A stretch of DNA of 64,000 bases. Source: DASUPK01 sp963774305 (GTDB taxonomy: Bacteria; Actinomycetota; Thermoleophilia; Solirubrobacterales; 70-9). This document shows, one piece after another, positions 41,991 through 52,368 of this stretch. The notes under the pieces are model-generated. The model saw only the letters and a list, made by a program, of their open reading frames with translations, made no database searches and was not told the DNA's origin. The stretch lies in the NCBI GenBank assembly GCA_963774305.1, contig CAVZEM010000005.1:186001-250000 (forward strand), in the 5' to 3' direction. A program made the translations under genes and the position numbers. Numbering within the stretch: the first letter of the stretch is position 1; each line of letters begins with the position of its first letter.

Positions 41991-42706
41991 CGCGCCGAGG
42001 GCGGACCCTCGATCGCGGGTTGGCCCGAGACCACCGAGGCGACCCAGTCGCGCATCTCCGGGATCAGAGCGAAGTCGATCGAGTGCTGCACCCGGGCCTC
42101 GCGGTAGGTGACGTAGAGGCCGCCCTCCTCGAGCAGGTCGCGAGCCTTGCGGCCGAAGCCGACCGGAATGACCGGGTCGTAGGAGCCATGGGTCACGTAG
42201 GCGTGCATCCCGCGCTTCGCCCTCGGATCGACCTTCCAGCCGCGCACCATCGGGTAGAAACCGCTCATCATCAGCAGGCCGGCGGCCCTGGGCCGGCCCA
42301 TGCCGAGCGCCACTGCGCAGGCTACGGCCGCGCCCTGGCTGAATCCTCCGATCACCGTCTTTTCCCAGGGGATCCCGCGATGGCGGAGCTCGTCGTCGAG
42401 GAATCGGCAGAGCTTCTCGAGAGTGTCGACGAAGGTCTGCTCGTCCGGATGGCCGACCTCCCTGATCACGTACCAGTGGCGACCGCCGGGCGGCACGTTG
42501 GTCAGGGGCGCTCCGGGGGTCATTCCGAACAGCTTGCGGTCGGGGTCGAGCTCGTCGAGCAGCGGATAGAGGTCGCGCTCGTCGGTGGCGCGGCCGTGGA
42601 GCAGGATCAACGCTCCCTCCGGCTCGCCGGCAGGCTCGCGCGTCAGATGGACGAGCTGGACGATCTGACCCGGGCGATCCCCGGACGGCTGCTCAGGCGT
42701 GGACAC
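41987..42706 (-). CDS. Phospholipase/carboxylesterase-family hydrolase (MhqD-like)
   Basis: Alpha/beta hydrolase of the YpfH/MhqD type, 239 residues. ALILLHGRATDERDLYPLLD carries the oxyanion region, VIGGFSQGAAVACAVAL the nucleophile Ser (GFSQG), GSYDPVIPVGFGRKARD the catalytic Asp, and VQHSIDFALIPEMRDWV contains the catalytic His. GTG start within the end of the dioxygenase gene (14-base overlap). Pairing with an MhqO-like dioxygenase suggests a role in quinone or aromatic-compound detoxification, as in Bacillus mhq operons. Confidence 0.88.
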   Translation of the reverse strand: MSTPEQPSGDRPGQIVQLVHLTREPAGEPEGALILLHGRATDERDLYPLLDELDPDRKLFGMTPGAPLTNVPPGGRHWYVIREVGHPDEQTFVDTLEKLCRFLDDELRHRGIPWEKTVIGGFSQGAAVACAVALGMGRPRAAGLLMMSGFYPMVRGWKVDPRAKRGMHAYVTHGSYDPVIPVGFGRKARDLLEEGGLYVTYREARVQHSIDFALIPEMRDWVASVVSGQPAIEGPPSAR

Positions 42707-43631
42707 GCGGGTTATTGATCGGCCGTAGCACCGGCTCGACCTGTTCCCGGAGGTGCTCGTAGTCAGGTGGCAGCGAGAGCTTCTCGCCCAGCGACTCGAG
42801 CGGCTCGTCGACGGTGAAGCCCGGGCCGAGGGTGGCGATCTCGAAGAGGACGCCGCTCGGCTCGCGGAAATAGATCGAGCGGAAGTAGAAGCGGTCGATC
42901 ACCGGGGTGGGCCGAGCGCCGGCCGCGGTCACGCGGTCGCGCCAGGCCTCGTGATCATCCATCTGCGAGGCCCAGGCGATGTGGTGGACGCTCCCGGCTC
43001 CCTGCAGCCCGCGCTCCCCGGGGGGCTCGGAGTAGCCCCAGAGGCCGCCGCGGCTGTCGCCGCGGCACTCCCACCCGGTCTGGCCGTCGTCGCCGGTCAA
43101 GGGCTCGAAGCCGAGTGCCTCCTCGAGGAGGAGTCGGCTGTCCTCGGGGTTGCTCGAGTAGGCGATCGCTCCGTCGAAGCCCTGGAGGGCGAGCTCGGCC
43201 GGGATCTCGGGGTGCTCGGCGATCAGCGGCTCGTCGGTCGTCTCGACGACCTTGAGCGCGTGGCCGAGCCCCTCGGGATCGGCGAAGCGCAGGACGCCGT
43301 CGGCGCGCTCGGCCTGGGTCCCGTGCTGATTCAGCCGCTCCTCCCAGAAGTCGAGCGCCTCCTCCGTGCCGAGCCGCCAGCGGATCCCCCAGATCATCCC
43401 GTCGCCGGCACGTCCCGGCGGCGCGCCGGGGTACTCGAAGAAGGTCAGATCGGAGCCGGCGTCACCCTTCTCGTCCGCGAAGAAGAGGTGGTAGACGGTC
43501 GGGTCGTCCTGGTTGACCGTCTTCTTCACCAGCCGGAGGCCCATGACGCCCGCGTAGAAGTCGACGTTCTTCTGCGCGTCGCCGGTGATCGCGGTGATGT
43601 GGTGGACGCCCTCGAGCTTCATCCCGTCCAT
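42693..43631 (-). CDS. VOC-family ring-cleaving dioxygenase (MhqO-like)
   Basis: Two-module vicinal-oxygen-chelate protein, 312 residues. Metal ligands are visible as His in LEGVHHITAITGD, His in GSVHHIAWASQ and Glu in SGVLFEIATLGPG. VMGLRLVKKTVNQDDPTVYH and the DLTFFEYPGAPPGRAG region are hallmarks of the MhqO/PcpA-related hydroquinone-dioxygenase group. It is the middle gene of a reverse three-gene operon (SDR, dioxygenase, hydrolase) with gaps of six bases and an overlap of 14. Confidence 0.9.
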   Translation of the reverse strand: MDGMKLEGVHHITAITGDAQKNVDFYAGVMGLRLVKKTVNQDDPTVYHLFFADEKGDAGSDLTFFEYPGAPPGRAGDGMIWGIRWRLGTEEALDFWEERLNQHGTQAERADGVLRFADPEGLGHALKVVETTDEPLIAEHPEIPAELALQGFDGAIAYSSNPEDSRLLLEEALGFEPLTGDDGQTGWECRGDSRGGLWGYSEPPGERGLQGAGSVHHIAWASQMDDHEAWRDRVTAAGARPTPVIDRFYFRSIYFREPSGVLFEIATLGPGFTVDEPLESLGEKLSLPPDYEHLREQVEPVLRPINNPRVHA

Positions 43632-43637
43632 CTTGCC

Positions 43638-44546
43638 CTACCTGAGGGCGCTGCGCAGTGCCTCGTCGAGGTCCGGGTGGCGGAACTCGTAACCGTCGTC
43701 CAGCGCCCGGCGCGGAAGGACGCGGGCACCGCCCGCGACCGCGTCGGCCAGCTCGCCCCCGCGCAAGGCGCTGACCGCGAACTTCGGGACTGGCATGAAG
43801 GCGGGGCGGTGAAGGGCCCGGCCGAGAGCTTTGGAGAGCTCGCGATTGGTGACCGGATTCGGCGCGGTCGCGTTGATCGTGCCCGAGACCTGGTCGTTGT
43901 CCAGCGCCCAGAGCAGCAGGCCGACCTCGTCGTCGATGTGGATCCAGGACATGAACTGCTCGCCGCCGGCGATCGGGCCGCCGACCCCGAGCTTGAAGGG
44001 GAGAAGGAGCTGCTTGAGCAGGCCCCCGTGCCTGGTCAGCACCAGGCCGGTCCGGACGATCACGACCCGGGGGACGATCCGCTCCGCTTCGCGTTCGGCT
44101 CGTTCCCAGTCGATCGGGATCTCGGCCGTGAAGCCGTCGCCCGGCTGGGACTCCTCGTCGAGGATCTGGGCGCCACGGTCGCCGTAGTAGCCGATCGCCG
44201 ACTGGCCGATGAACACACTCGGCCTGCTGGGCGCGGCCTCGATTCCCTGGAGCAGGTTCCGAGTCCCCACGAGCCTGCTCTCGCGGATCCGGACCTTGGC
44301 CTGGTCGGTGAGCCGCTGGTTGATCTCCTCGCCGATCAGGTTGACGACGCCGTCGACGCCCTCGAGGGCCTCGGTGGGCGGACGCTCGGTGGTCGCCTGC
44401 CAGGCGTGCCAGCGGACCGTCGGGTTCTTCGGTCTCGCGCGCTCTGGGTCGCGGGTCAGTCCCACGACCTCGTCACCGCGCGCCAGCAGGGCGTCGGCAA
44501 GGGCCGAGCCGATCAGCCCGCTCGCTCCTGTGATCAGCACTCGCAT
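43638..44546 (-). CDS. TIGR01777-family NAD-dependent epimerase (YfcH/SulA-like)
   Basis: Atypical extended SDR, 302 residues. VLITGASGLIGSALADALLA binds NAD(P); GVVNLIGEEINQRLTDQAK, SAIGYYGDRGAQILDE, MSWIHIDDEVGLLLWAL and INATAPNPVTNRELSKALG are all diagnostic of TIGR01777. Its enzymatic substrate is not established. First gene of the reverse operon with the MhqO- and MhqD-like genes. ATG nine bases after TAGCAT. Confidence 0.93.
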   Translation of the reverse strand: MRVLITGASGLIGSALADALLARGDEVVGLTRDPERARPKNPTVRWHAWQATTERPPTEALEGVDGVVNLIGEEINQRLTDQAKVRIRESRLVGTRNLLQGIEAAPSRPSVFIGQSAIGYYGDRGAQILDEESQPGDGFTAEIPIDWERAEREAERIVPRVVIVRTGLVLTRHGGLLKQLLLPFKLGVGGPIAGGEQFMSWIHIDDEVGLLLWALDNDQVSGTINATAPNPVTNRELSKALGRALHRPAFMPVPKFAVSALRGGELADAVAGGARVLPRRALDDGYEFRHPDLDEALRSALR

Positions 44547-44555
44547 CGGCGGCGG

Positions 44556-44561
44556 ATGCTA
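44556..44561 (-). promoter_or_regulatory. -10 element of the epimerase-dioxygenase-hydrolase operon
   Basis: Reverse-strand TAGCAT, nine bases before ATG 44546. Confidence 0.45.
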
Positions 44562-44581
44562 GCCGGATGGCTCCCTCACGC

Positions 44582-44587
44582 TAGGTT
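44582..44587 (+). promoter_or_regulatory. -10 element of the GNAT gene, leaderless type
   Basis: TAGGTT, eight bases before ATG 44596, back to back with the reverse promoter at 44556. Confidence 0.5.
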
Positions 44588-44595
44588 CCCGCGCG

Positions 44596-45105
44596 ATGGC
44601 CGACGGTGTCAGACCCGCCCAGCCCGGAGAGGGAGCGCGCCTCGGCGAGATCTATCTGTCATCGGGCCGTGCCGCGTGGGCGCGCCATCTGTCTCCGGTC
44701 GGTCTGGCGGAGGTGACCTCTCCAGCCGAGGAGTGGGAGCGCTGGATCTCGGATTCCGACCTGATCGTCCTCGTCGCGGAGCGCCGCGGCCAGGCAGCGG
44801 CGCTTGCGGTGCTCTGCCGGAGCAGCGATCCCGACTCCGACCCGGCGCGCGTCGCCATGCTCGACAGGCTCTACACAGAGCCCCCCTCGTGGCGGAGGGG
44901 GCTCGGCCGTGCCCTGCTTGACGCGGCGATGGAGGAGCTCAGGGAGCGTCGGTTCCTGGAGGTGACCCTCTGGACGGCCGAATGGAACACGTCACGCGGC
45001 TTCTACGAGGTGAACGGGTGGGCGCTCGACGGTGCGACCCGTGAGAGGACGTTTGCGGGCTCGACCTTCACCGAGGTCCGCTACCGAACGTCCGTGCCGC
45101 AATGA
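44596..45105 (+). CDS. GNAT-family N-acetyltransferase
   Basis: 169-residue acetyltransferase: starts with VRPAQPGEGARLGEIYLSSG, has strand ARVAMLDRLYTEPPSWRRGL running into the acetyl-CoA pyrophosphate loop RRGLGRALLDAAMEEL (Q/RxxGxG/A form) and closes WNTSRGFYEVNGWALDG. The acceptor substrate is unknown. The stop overlaps the next start (ATGA), so the membrane protein at 45102 is co-expressed. Confidence 0.9.
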   Translation: MADGVRPAQPGEGARLGEIYLSSGRAAWARHLSPVGLAEVTSPAEEWERWISDSDLIVLVAERRGQAAALAVLCRSSDPDSDPARVAMLDRLYTEPPSWRRGLGRALLDAAMEELRERRFLEVTLWTAEWNTSRGFYEVNGWALDGATRERTFAGSTFTEVRYRTSVPQ

Positions 45106-45722
45106 GCGCCGGCTCAGCGGCCGCGATCAGCGCCGGGGCGGCCCAGGGTGATGCGCGACGGATCGGCGTGCTGTTCATGATCGGCTCGGCCTGCTTCGCG
45201 GTGGCCTCCCTTCCCGCGGCGTCGAACCTCTCCGACAAGGTGGTTGGCGTGACGTACTTCGTCGGATCGATCTTCTTCACCACCGCTGCCTTCGAGCAAC
45301 TCCGGGTTGCTCGGGGCGCGGGCACGGAGGTCTGGGCGGCCGCGGTCCAGTTCGCGGGGACTCTGTTCTTCAACGTCACCACGTTCTTCGGGATGTACCA
45401 CCACTTCTCGACCCATACCTCCAACCTGCTCGTCTGGTCGCCCGACGTGTTCGGTTCGATCTGCTTCCTCGTCGCGAGTGTGCTCGCCGAGGTCGCCGTG
45501 CTCCACGCGGTGCTCCTGGTCCGGCGCTCGGCGACCCTCAACCTGATCGGCTCGATCGCCTTCGGGATCTCGGCGATCGCCGCCTACGTAGTCCCTGACA
45601 CGGACGAGGTCCTCAACGCGTCCCTCGCTACGTCGATGACGCTGGTCGGGGCGCTCTGCTTCCTGTGGGCGGCACGGATCCTGGTGAAACCACCGCCGTG
45701 GTTGCTTCCTGAGCGGCGCTGA
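45102..45722 (+). CDS. YrhK-like integral membrane protein (206 aa)
   Basis: Polytopic protein with about six hydrophobic segments, including VGVTYFVGSIFFTTAAF and FGSICFLVASVLAEVAVL, and charged turns. LLVWSPDVFGSICFLVAS resembles the YrhK domain of unknown function. The N-terminal 20 residues are cytoplasmic-like. Coupled to the GNAT gene by ATGA. Its last 95 bases overlap, antisense, the 3' end of the acyltransferase gene. Confidence 0.78.
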   Translation: MSAGSAAAISAGAAQGDARRIGVLFMIGSACFAVASLPAASNLSDKVVGVTYFVGSIFFTTAAFEQLRVARGAGTEVWAAAVQFAGTLFFNVTTFFGMYHHFSTHTSNLLVWSPDVFGSICFLVASVLAEVAVLHAVLLVRRSATLNLIGSIAFGISAIAAYVVPDTDEVLNASLATSMTLVGALCFLWAARILVKPPPWLLPERR

Positions 45723-46900
45723 CTGTGGCTCGCCGCGCCCATGCGCGCGAGGGCCGCTCGACGTACCGGCGCATCACCAGGGCGTATACCACCGAGGCCG
45801 TCAGAACCACCGCGATCCAGAGCGCCACTGCGCCGATCGATCCGTTGGTGGGCAGTGAGAGGAGCATTCCTCCCACGTAGATCGCGACCACCAGATGGAT
45901 CAAATAGATCGAGTAACTGAGCTCGGCAATACCGCGCACGCGGGGGCTGGCGAAGGGAGCGCGGACCCACACCGGACCGAGGACGATCGCGGCCATCAAC
46001 GTCCCTCGTGACAGCGTGTAGGCCACAGCGAGGAAGGTTTCTGTGCGGGTGACGTTGCCTGCGGTGGGCCCGTTTACCGCGGAGGCGTGCTTTCCCCAGA
46101 GGTAGGCGCACACACAACTCGCCGCCAGGGCGACCGGGAGGACGAGGGTGGCCGCGCGCCTTGTCTTGGCTGGATCGAGATCCCCCAGACGTCCATAGGC
46201 CCAGGCCGCCGTCATCCCGAACGCGAAGGAAAACGCCCAGCCCGGGAGCTGATCGATCGCGGTCAGCTGCAAGACCCAGTCGGGTTGATTGCCCATGTTG
46301 ATCGCCGCGAGTACGCCGGGAAGATGCTCGACCCCTTCCTTCCAGGCGATGGTGACGGCCGCCGCGGCGACGAGCCCGGCGACCGGATGGCGGTAGTACG
46401 GCCTCGCGACCAGCGGGAAGACGAGGTAGAAGCAGACGATCACGGAGATCATCCACAACGGGCCGTTGATCCCGAATCCGACCAGCACGTTCGAGTCGAG
46501 CATCCTGGCGGGCATTTGCATTCCCGCCACGTGCACAGCGAGATTCGGGAGGGTGGGCAGCCCCTGAACCTCGATCGCGGGAGTCGCGGGAGGCAGCGCA
46601 ATGAAGGCGAGCAGGGCCAGCATCACGGCGAGGGTGACCCAGTAGGGAGGGAACAGCCGAGCCCCTCTGCCCACCGCAAAGCTGCGCAGGGAGCCGACCT
46701 TGCCGCCCCGTTTGACCACCGGGAGGAAGAGGACGAAGCCGCTGACGATGAAGAAGGCCTCGATTACGTTGCCCAGCACCCCCCAGGTGATCCAAGTGAT
46801 CGTCGTGCCCGCTTGGAGCGCTCCCGCGAACCCCAGCAGATGAAAGGAGACGATGCCCAGGATCGCGTACGCCCGGAACCCGTCGATCGCGTCGACTCGG

Positions 46901-46923
<23 letters not shown>
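45628..46923 (-). CDS. Acyltransferase 3 family membrane protein (OafA/YrhL-like)
   Basis: Integral membrane O-acyltransferase acting on cell-surface sugars or lipids. Start at GTG 46923 gives VDAIDGFRAYAILGIVSFHL, the family's first helix with its catalytic His. SLRSFAVGRGARLFPPYWV (R-x-x-R and PxYW) and about ten membrane helices follow, ending RGIAELSYSIYLIHLVV and MRRYVERPSRAW. The last ~35 residues are a Ser/Pro/Ala tail encoded antisense to the YrhK-like gene. The start lies 23 bases inside the malic-enzyme gene, implying one transcript. Confidence 0.88.
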
Positions 46924-48388
<1,465 letters not shown>

Positions 48389-48397
48389 GGGCCGCGG

Positions 48398-48403
48398 ATC
48401 ATA
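48398..48403 (-). promoter_or_regulatory. -10 element of the malic-enzyme gene
   Basis: Reverse TATGAT, nine bases before ATG 48388, leaving a leader of at most three bases. Confidence 0.55.
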
Positions 48404-48409
48404 GGCTGG

Positions 48410-49600
48410 CTACAGCTTCCCCTTCTCGCAGCTGCCGCCCTTGTCATGACCCTTGCCGCCGACGCAGAGATCCATGCCGGGTCCGCCGCTGGCTCTGTCC
48501 CTGCCGGCGCCGAGGCAGATGCGGTCGTTGCCGCCGCGTCCATTGACGACGTCCGTGCCACCGTTGGCATCGATCACGTCGGCCTTCTTCGTCCCCATGA
48601 TCCTGTTGGGGCCGTCGTCGCCGACCAGCGTCACCCGCTTGCCGCCGCAGCGTTGGATCGGCTGCCAGTCCGGATCGAGCTCGGTCAGCGGCGCGGGCGT
48701 GTTCGTCAGGTTGACCGGGGCCGAGCCGTCGGCGTTGACGGCGAAGATGTCACGCCGGGTCCCGTCGAACTGATTGAAGGCGATCCGGCGCCCATCGGGG
48801 GAGAACACCGGAGCGCTCGCCTGCACGGGCGACGTGTTGTTGGTGAGACCGACCGGAGATGCGCCGTCGTTGTTCATCAAGAAGAGGTCGGCATCGCGGT
48901 TGAACGCGATCCTGCGCCCGTCCGGTGAGAAGGCAGGTCCGCCCTCGCTCGTTGGATCCGGTGTGTTTGTCAGGTCAGCAGGCCCAGAGCCGTCAGCGTT
49001 CATCACGAAGACGTCGTGCTGGGTGCCATCGAACCGGATCCAGGCGATCCTGCGCCCGTCGGGCGAAAAGCTTGGGTGGCCGCCCTCGTCGGTCGGCTCG
49101 GTGCTCTTGGTCAGGTTGACCGGGCCCGAGCCGTCTGCGTTCATGACGAAGACATCCTGGTGGATCCCGTCGAAGCGCAGAAAGGCGATCTTGCGGCCGT
49201 CCGGGGAGAACGCGGGTGCGAACTCGTCCACGTCCGCGGGGGTGTTGGTCAAATCGACCTGGCTCGAGCCGTCTGCGTTCATGACGAAAATGTCGGACTG
49301 GCTGCCGTCGGAGCGGGAAAAGGCGATCCTGCGCCCATCCGGCGAGAAACTCGGGCTCTTTTCGGTAACGGGCGCTGGTGTATTCGTTAAATCCACCTGT
49401 CCCGACCCGTCGGCGTTCATCAGGAGGATGTCGCCCTCGCCGCCATCGAAGCGTTCGAACGCGATCCGCCCGTTGGCGCTAAGCGGTGCGATCGCCTGAC
49501 TTGAAGCGGCTATCGAGGCGAGTCCGGTGCATGCTACGAGGGTCGCCGTAAGCAGAATGCGAACTGGACGAGTCGTGCTTCGGGTCAATGCATGACCCAT
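48410..49600 (-). CDS. Secreted TolB-like six-bladed beta-propeller protein with RTX-like tail
   Basis: Signal peptide (PVRILLTATLVACTGLASIAA) followed by six PD40/WD40-like blades, each with SPDGRRIAF and VMNADGSGPVNLTNT-type repeats (residues ~45-330). After WQPIQRCGGKRVTLVGDDGP comes a calcium-binding RTX-like segment (KKADVIDANGGTDVVNGRGG, NDRICLGAGRDRASGG) and a Cys-containing basic end. Probably extracellular, calcium-stabilised, binding proteins or glycans. The blades make the DNA visibly repetitive every ~130 bases. Start taken at ATG 49600 (AGGGATGG five bases upstream); ATG 49609 is possible. Confidence 0.85.
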   Translation of the reverse strand: MGHALTRSTTRPVRILLTATLVACTGLASIAASSQAIAPLSANGRIAFERFDGGEGDILLMNADGSGQVDLTNTPAPVTEKSPSFSPDGRRIAFSRSDGSQSDIFVMNADGSSQVDLTNTPADVDEFAPAFSPDGRKIAFLRFDGIHQDVFVMNADGSGPVNLTKSTEPTDEGGHPSFSPDGRRIAWIRFDGTQHDVFVMNADGSGPADLTNTPDPTSEGGPAFSPDGRRIAFNRDADLFLMNNDGASPVGLTNNTSPVQASAPVFSPDGRRIAFNQFDGTRRDIFAVNADGSAPVNLTNTPAPLTELDPDWQPIQRCGGKRVTLVGDDGPNRIMGTKKADVIDANGGTDVVNGRGGNDRICLGAGRDRASGGPGMDLCVGGKGHDKGGSCEKGKL

Positions 49601-49688
49601 TGGAACCATCCCTATTCCGAAGTCGAGTCTCGGATCCGGTGCCGACGCTAACACAGAAACAGAGCCCGGCTACGGCCATGCCCAGACC

Positions 49689-49694
49689 TATGAT
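49689..49694 (+). promoter_or_regulatory. -10 element of polA, leaderless type
   Basis: TATGAT, six bases before GTG 49701; no Shine-Dalgarno. Confidence 0.65.
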
Positions 49695-49700
49695 GGACCC

Positions 49701-52349
49701 GTGCCCGCCACGACCCAGAAGAAGGCTCCCGCGAAGGCCTCGAAGGGCAAGAAGAAGACCGCCGAGCTCTTCCTGATCGACGGCAACTCGCTCGCCTACC
49801 GGGCGTTCTTCGCGTTGCCCGAGTCGATCGCCACCCACGACGGCCGGCCAACGAACGCGATCTACGGACTCGCGTCGATGTTCGCCAAGATGCTGATCGA
49901 CCACGATCCCGCGGCCGTGGTCGTCTGCTGGGACGCCGGCTGGTCGGGTCGTGAGCTCACCTACGAGCCGTACAAGTCACAGCGCAAGCCGCGCCCCGAC
50001 CTGCTGCGCGACCAGTGGCCGCATCTGATGCCGCTGGCCGAAGCCTTCGGCTTCACCAACATCAAGGTGGACGGCTTCGAGGCCGACGACGTGATCGCCT
50101 CGCTGACCAAGCGCGCCCGGGAACAGGACCTGAACGTGATGGTCGTCTCCGGCGACCGCGACGTCTACCAGCTGGTCGAGGACGGGGTTCGCGTGATGAC
50201 CACCTCCCGGGGCGTCACCGACACGAAGATCTACGACAGCAAGGGCGTGGTCGAGCGCTACGGCGTCCCGCCGGAGCTGGTCACCGACCTGATCGGCCTG
50301 AAGGGCGACACCTCCGACAACATCCCCGGCGTCCCAGGGATCGGCGACAAGACCGCGGCGCAGCTGCTCCAGGAGTACGGGGACCTGGAGGGCGTGCTCG
50401 CCAACATCGAGAACATCTCCGGGGCCAAGCGCAAGGAGAACCTCACCAACCACGCCGAGGACGCCCGCGTCTCCAAGCAGCTCGCCACGGCGATCACTGA
50501 CATCGACATCGAGCTGGACCTCGACGAGCTGATGTCCAAGAGGATGGATCGCAGCCGGCTGCGGAAGGTTGCCCGCGAGTTCGAGCTTCGCGTGATCCTG
50601 CAGCGCCTCGAGGAGGAGCTCGGGTCGGACTTCGTTCCGGAGGGGAAGGTCGAGGAGGAGCTCGACGCGACGGCGCAGGCGGGCTCGATCAATGACCTCG
50701 CCAAGGGAGAGGTCGCGCTGGCGATCGCCGGCGAGACCTGGTCGGGCTACGACGGCAAGAAACTCGTCGAGGGCGATTGCCCCGACTTCGCGGAGTTGGC
50801 CGCCTCGCTCGGCCAGCGCCGCCTGATCGGCCACGACCTGAAGAGCCTCGGCGGCGGAGCGCGCCACGGCCTGCTCGCGGCGGCCGATGGGCTCAACCTT
50901 CACCACGACACCATGGTCGGCGCCTACCTGCTGGATCCCGCGCGCCGCACCTACGACCTGATCGACATCGCCGCCCAGCGCGGACTCGCCGCCGCCGCGA
51001 AGGACTCCGACGGCGCCGATGGAGATCAGCTCGAGCTGGGGGAGGAGCCGCCGCCCGATCCCGCCGCGGAGGCCCGCCTGGTCTGGGAGATCGCCCAGCT
51101 CCAGCGCAAGGGGATCGAGGAGGGCGGCCTGGAGCAGCTCATGGACGAGGTCGAGATGCCCCTGATCGAGGTCCTCGCGTCGATGGAGCAGAACGGCGTC
51201 CTGCTCGACCAGAAGCGCCTGGCGGACATCGGCGAGGGGTTCGAGCAGCGGATCGAGACCCTGCAGGCCGAGATCTTCGAGCTGGCCGGCCACGAGTTCA
51301 CGATCGGCTCCCCGCAGCAGCTCGCGGAGGTCCTCTTCGACGAGCTCGGCCTGACCAAGAAGCGCCGCGGCAAGACCGGCTTCTCAACGGACGCGCGCGT
51401 GCTCTCGCAGATTCGCGATGAGCACGAGATCGTCGCCAAGGTCGAGCAGTGGCGCGAGCTCACCAAGCTGAAGAGCACCTACCTCGACGCGCTGCCGGAG
51501 CTGATCGACGCCGACACGGGCCGACTGCACACCACCTTCAACCAGACGGCCACCGCGACCGGCCGTCTCTCGAGCACCAACCCCAACCTGCAGAACATCC
51601 CCATCCGCACCGAGGAGGGGCGCCCGATCCGCTCCTGCTTCGTCGCGCCGCGGGGCCACCGCCTGCTCTCCGCCGATTACAACCAGATCGAGCTGCGGAT
51701 CCTGGCCCACATCGCCGGCGAGGACGCCCTCAAGGAGATCTTCGCCCGCGGCGAGGACATCCACGCCGCCACCGCCGCGGAGGTTCTGGGCTCGGACCCG
51801 AAGAAGGTCAGCCCCGGCGAGCGCTCCAAGGCGAAGATGGTCAACTACGGGATCGCCTACGGCCTCTCGGCCTACGGCCTGGCCGACCGTCTCAACATCG
51901 AGCAGGAGGAGGCCGGCGCATACATCGACCGGTATTTCGAGCGATTCCCGGCGGTCAAGCGCTACATCGAGGAGACCATCGAGTTCGCGAAGAAGGAGGG
52001 CTACGTCAGCACGCTGCTGGGCCGGCGCCGCCCGATCCCGGAGCTCCGCTCGGGCCGGCCACAGGTGCGCGGCCAGGGCGAGCGGCTCGCGGTCAACATG
52101 CCGATCCAGGGCACCTCGGCGGACATCATCAAGATCGCGATGGTCGACGCTCAGAGGCAGCTCGAGAAGTCGGATCTCGAGACCCGCCTGGTCCTCCAGA
52201 TCCACGACGAGCTCCTCTTCGAGGGGCCGACGGACGAAATGGACGACGCCGCGAAGCTGGTCGAGAAGGCGATGTGCGGGGCGTTCGACCTCGATCCGCC
52301 GCTCGCCGTCGACGTCGGCGTCGGCAAGGACTGGCTGGCGGCGAAATAG
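49701..52349 (+). CDS. polA: DNA polymerase I
   Basis: Repair and Okazaki-fragment polymerase, 882 residues. The 5'-nuclease domain (residues ~20-300) has LIDGNSLAYRAFFALP, GFEADDVIASL and LKGDTSDNIPGVPGIGDKTA. The polymerase motifs are motif A DYNQIELRILAHIAGE, motif B AKMVNYGIAYGLSAYGLAD and motif C QIHDELLFEG. The intervening 3'-5' exonuclease domain lacks the first catalytic D-x-E (it reads VALAIAGETWSG), so proofreading is probably absent, as in other actinobacteria. The N-terminal ~20 residues are a Lys-rich extension. GTG start. Confidence 0.97.
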   Translation: MPATTQKKAPAKASKGKKKTAELFLIDGNSLAYRAFFALPESIATHDGRPTNAIYGLASMFAKMLIDHDPAAVVVCWDAGWSGRELTYEPYKSQRKPRPDLLRDQWPHLMPLAEAFGFTNIKVDGFEADDVIASLTKRAREQDLNVMVVSGDRDVYQLVEDGVRVMTTSRGVTDTKIYDSKGVVERYGVPPELVTDLIGLKGDTSDNIPGVPGIGDKTAAQLLQEYGDLEGVLANIENISGAKRKENLTNHAEDARVSKQLATAITDIDIELDLDELMSKRMDRSRLRKVAREFELRVILQRLEEELGSDFVPEGKVEEELDATAQAGSINDLAKGEVALAIAGETWSGYDGKKLVEGDCPDFAELAASLGQRRLIGHDLKSLGGGARHGLLAAADGLNLHHDTMVGAYLLDPARRTYDLIDIAAQRGLAAAAKDSDGADGDQLELGEEPPPDPAAEARLVWEIAQLQRKGIEEGGLEQLMDEVEMPLIEVLASMEQNGVLLDQKRLADIGEGFEQRIETLQAEIFELAGHEFTIGSPQQLAEVLFDELGLTKKRRGKTGFSTDARVLSQIRDEHEIVAKVEQWRELTKLKSTYLDALPELIDADTGRLHTTFNQTATATGRLSSTNPNLQNIPIRTEEGRPIRSCFVAPRGHRLLSADYNQIELRILAHIAGEDALKEIFARGEDIHAATAAEVLGSDPKKVSPGERSKAKMVNYGIAYGLSAYGLADRLNIEQEEAGAYIDRYFERFPAVKRYIEETIEFAKKEGYVSTLLGRRRPIPELRSGRPQVRGQGERLAVNMPIQGTSADIIKIAMVDAQRQLEKSDLETRLVLQIHDELLFEGPTDEMDDAAKLVEKAMCGAFDLDPPLAVDVGVGKDWLAAK

Positions 52350-52368
52350 GCGCGATCTCGCGCTGCCG

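Noticed and set aside
42753..44921. Very long forward open frame (about 720 codons) opposite the epimerase and dioxygenase genes
   Set aside because: It is antisense to three well-supported genes, has low-complexity Leu/Val/Arg/Asp composition typical of high-G+C shadow frames and no domain.
48650..49500. Regularly spaced DNA repeats (~130 bases) that could suggest a repeat array
   Set aside because: They coincide in frame with the PD40 blades of the propeller gene and are coding repeats, not CRISPR or intergenic repeats.
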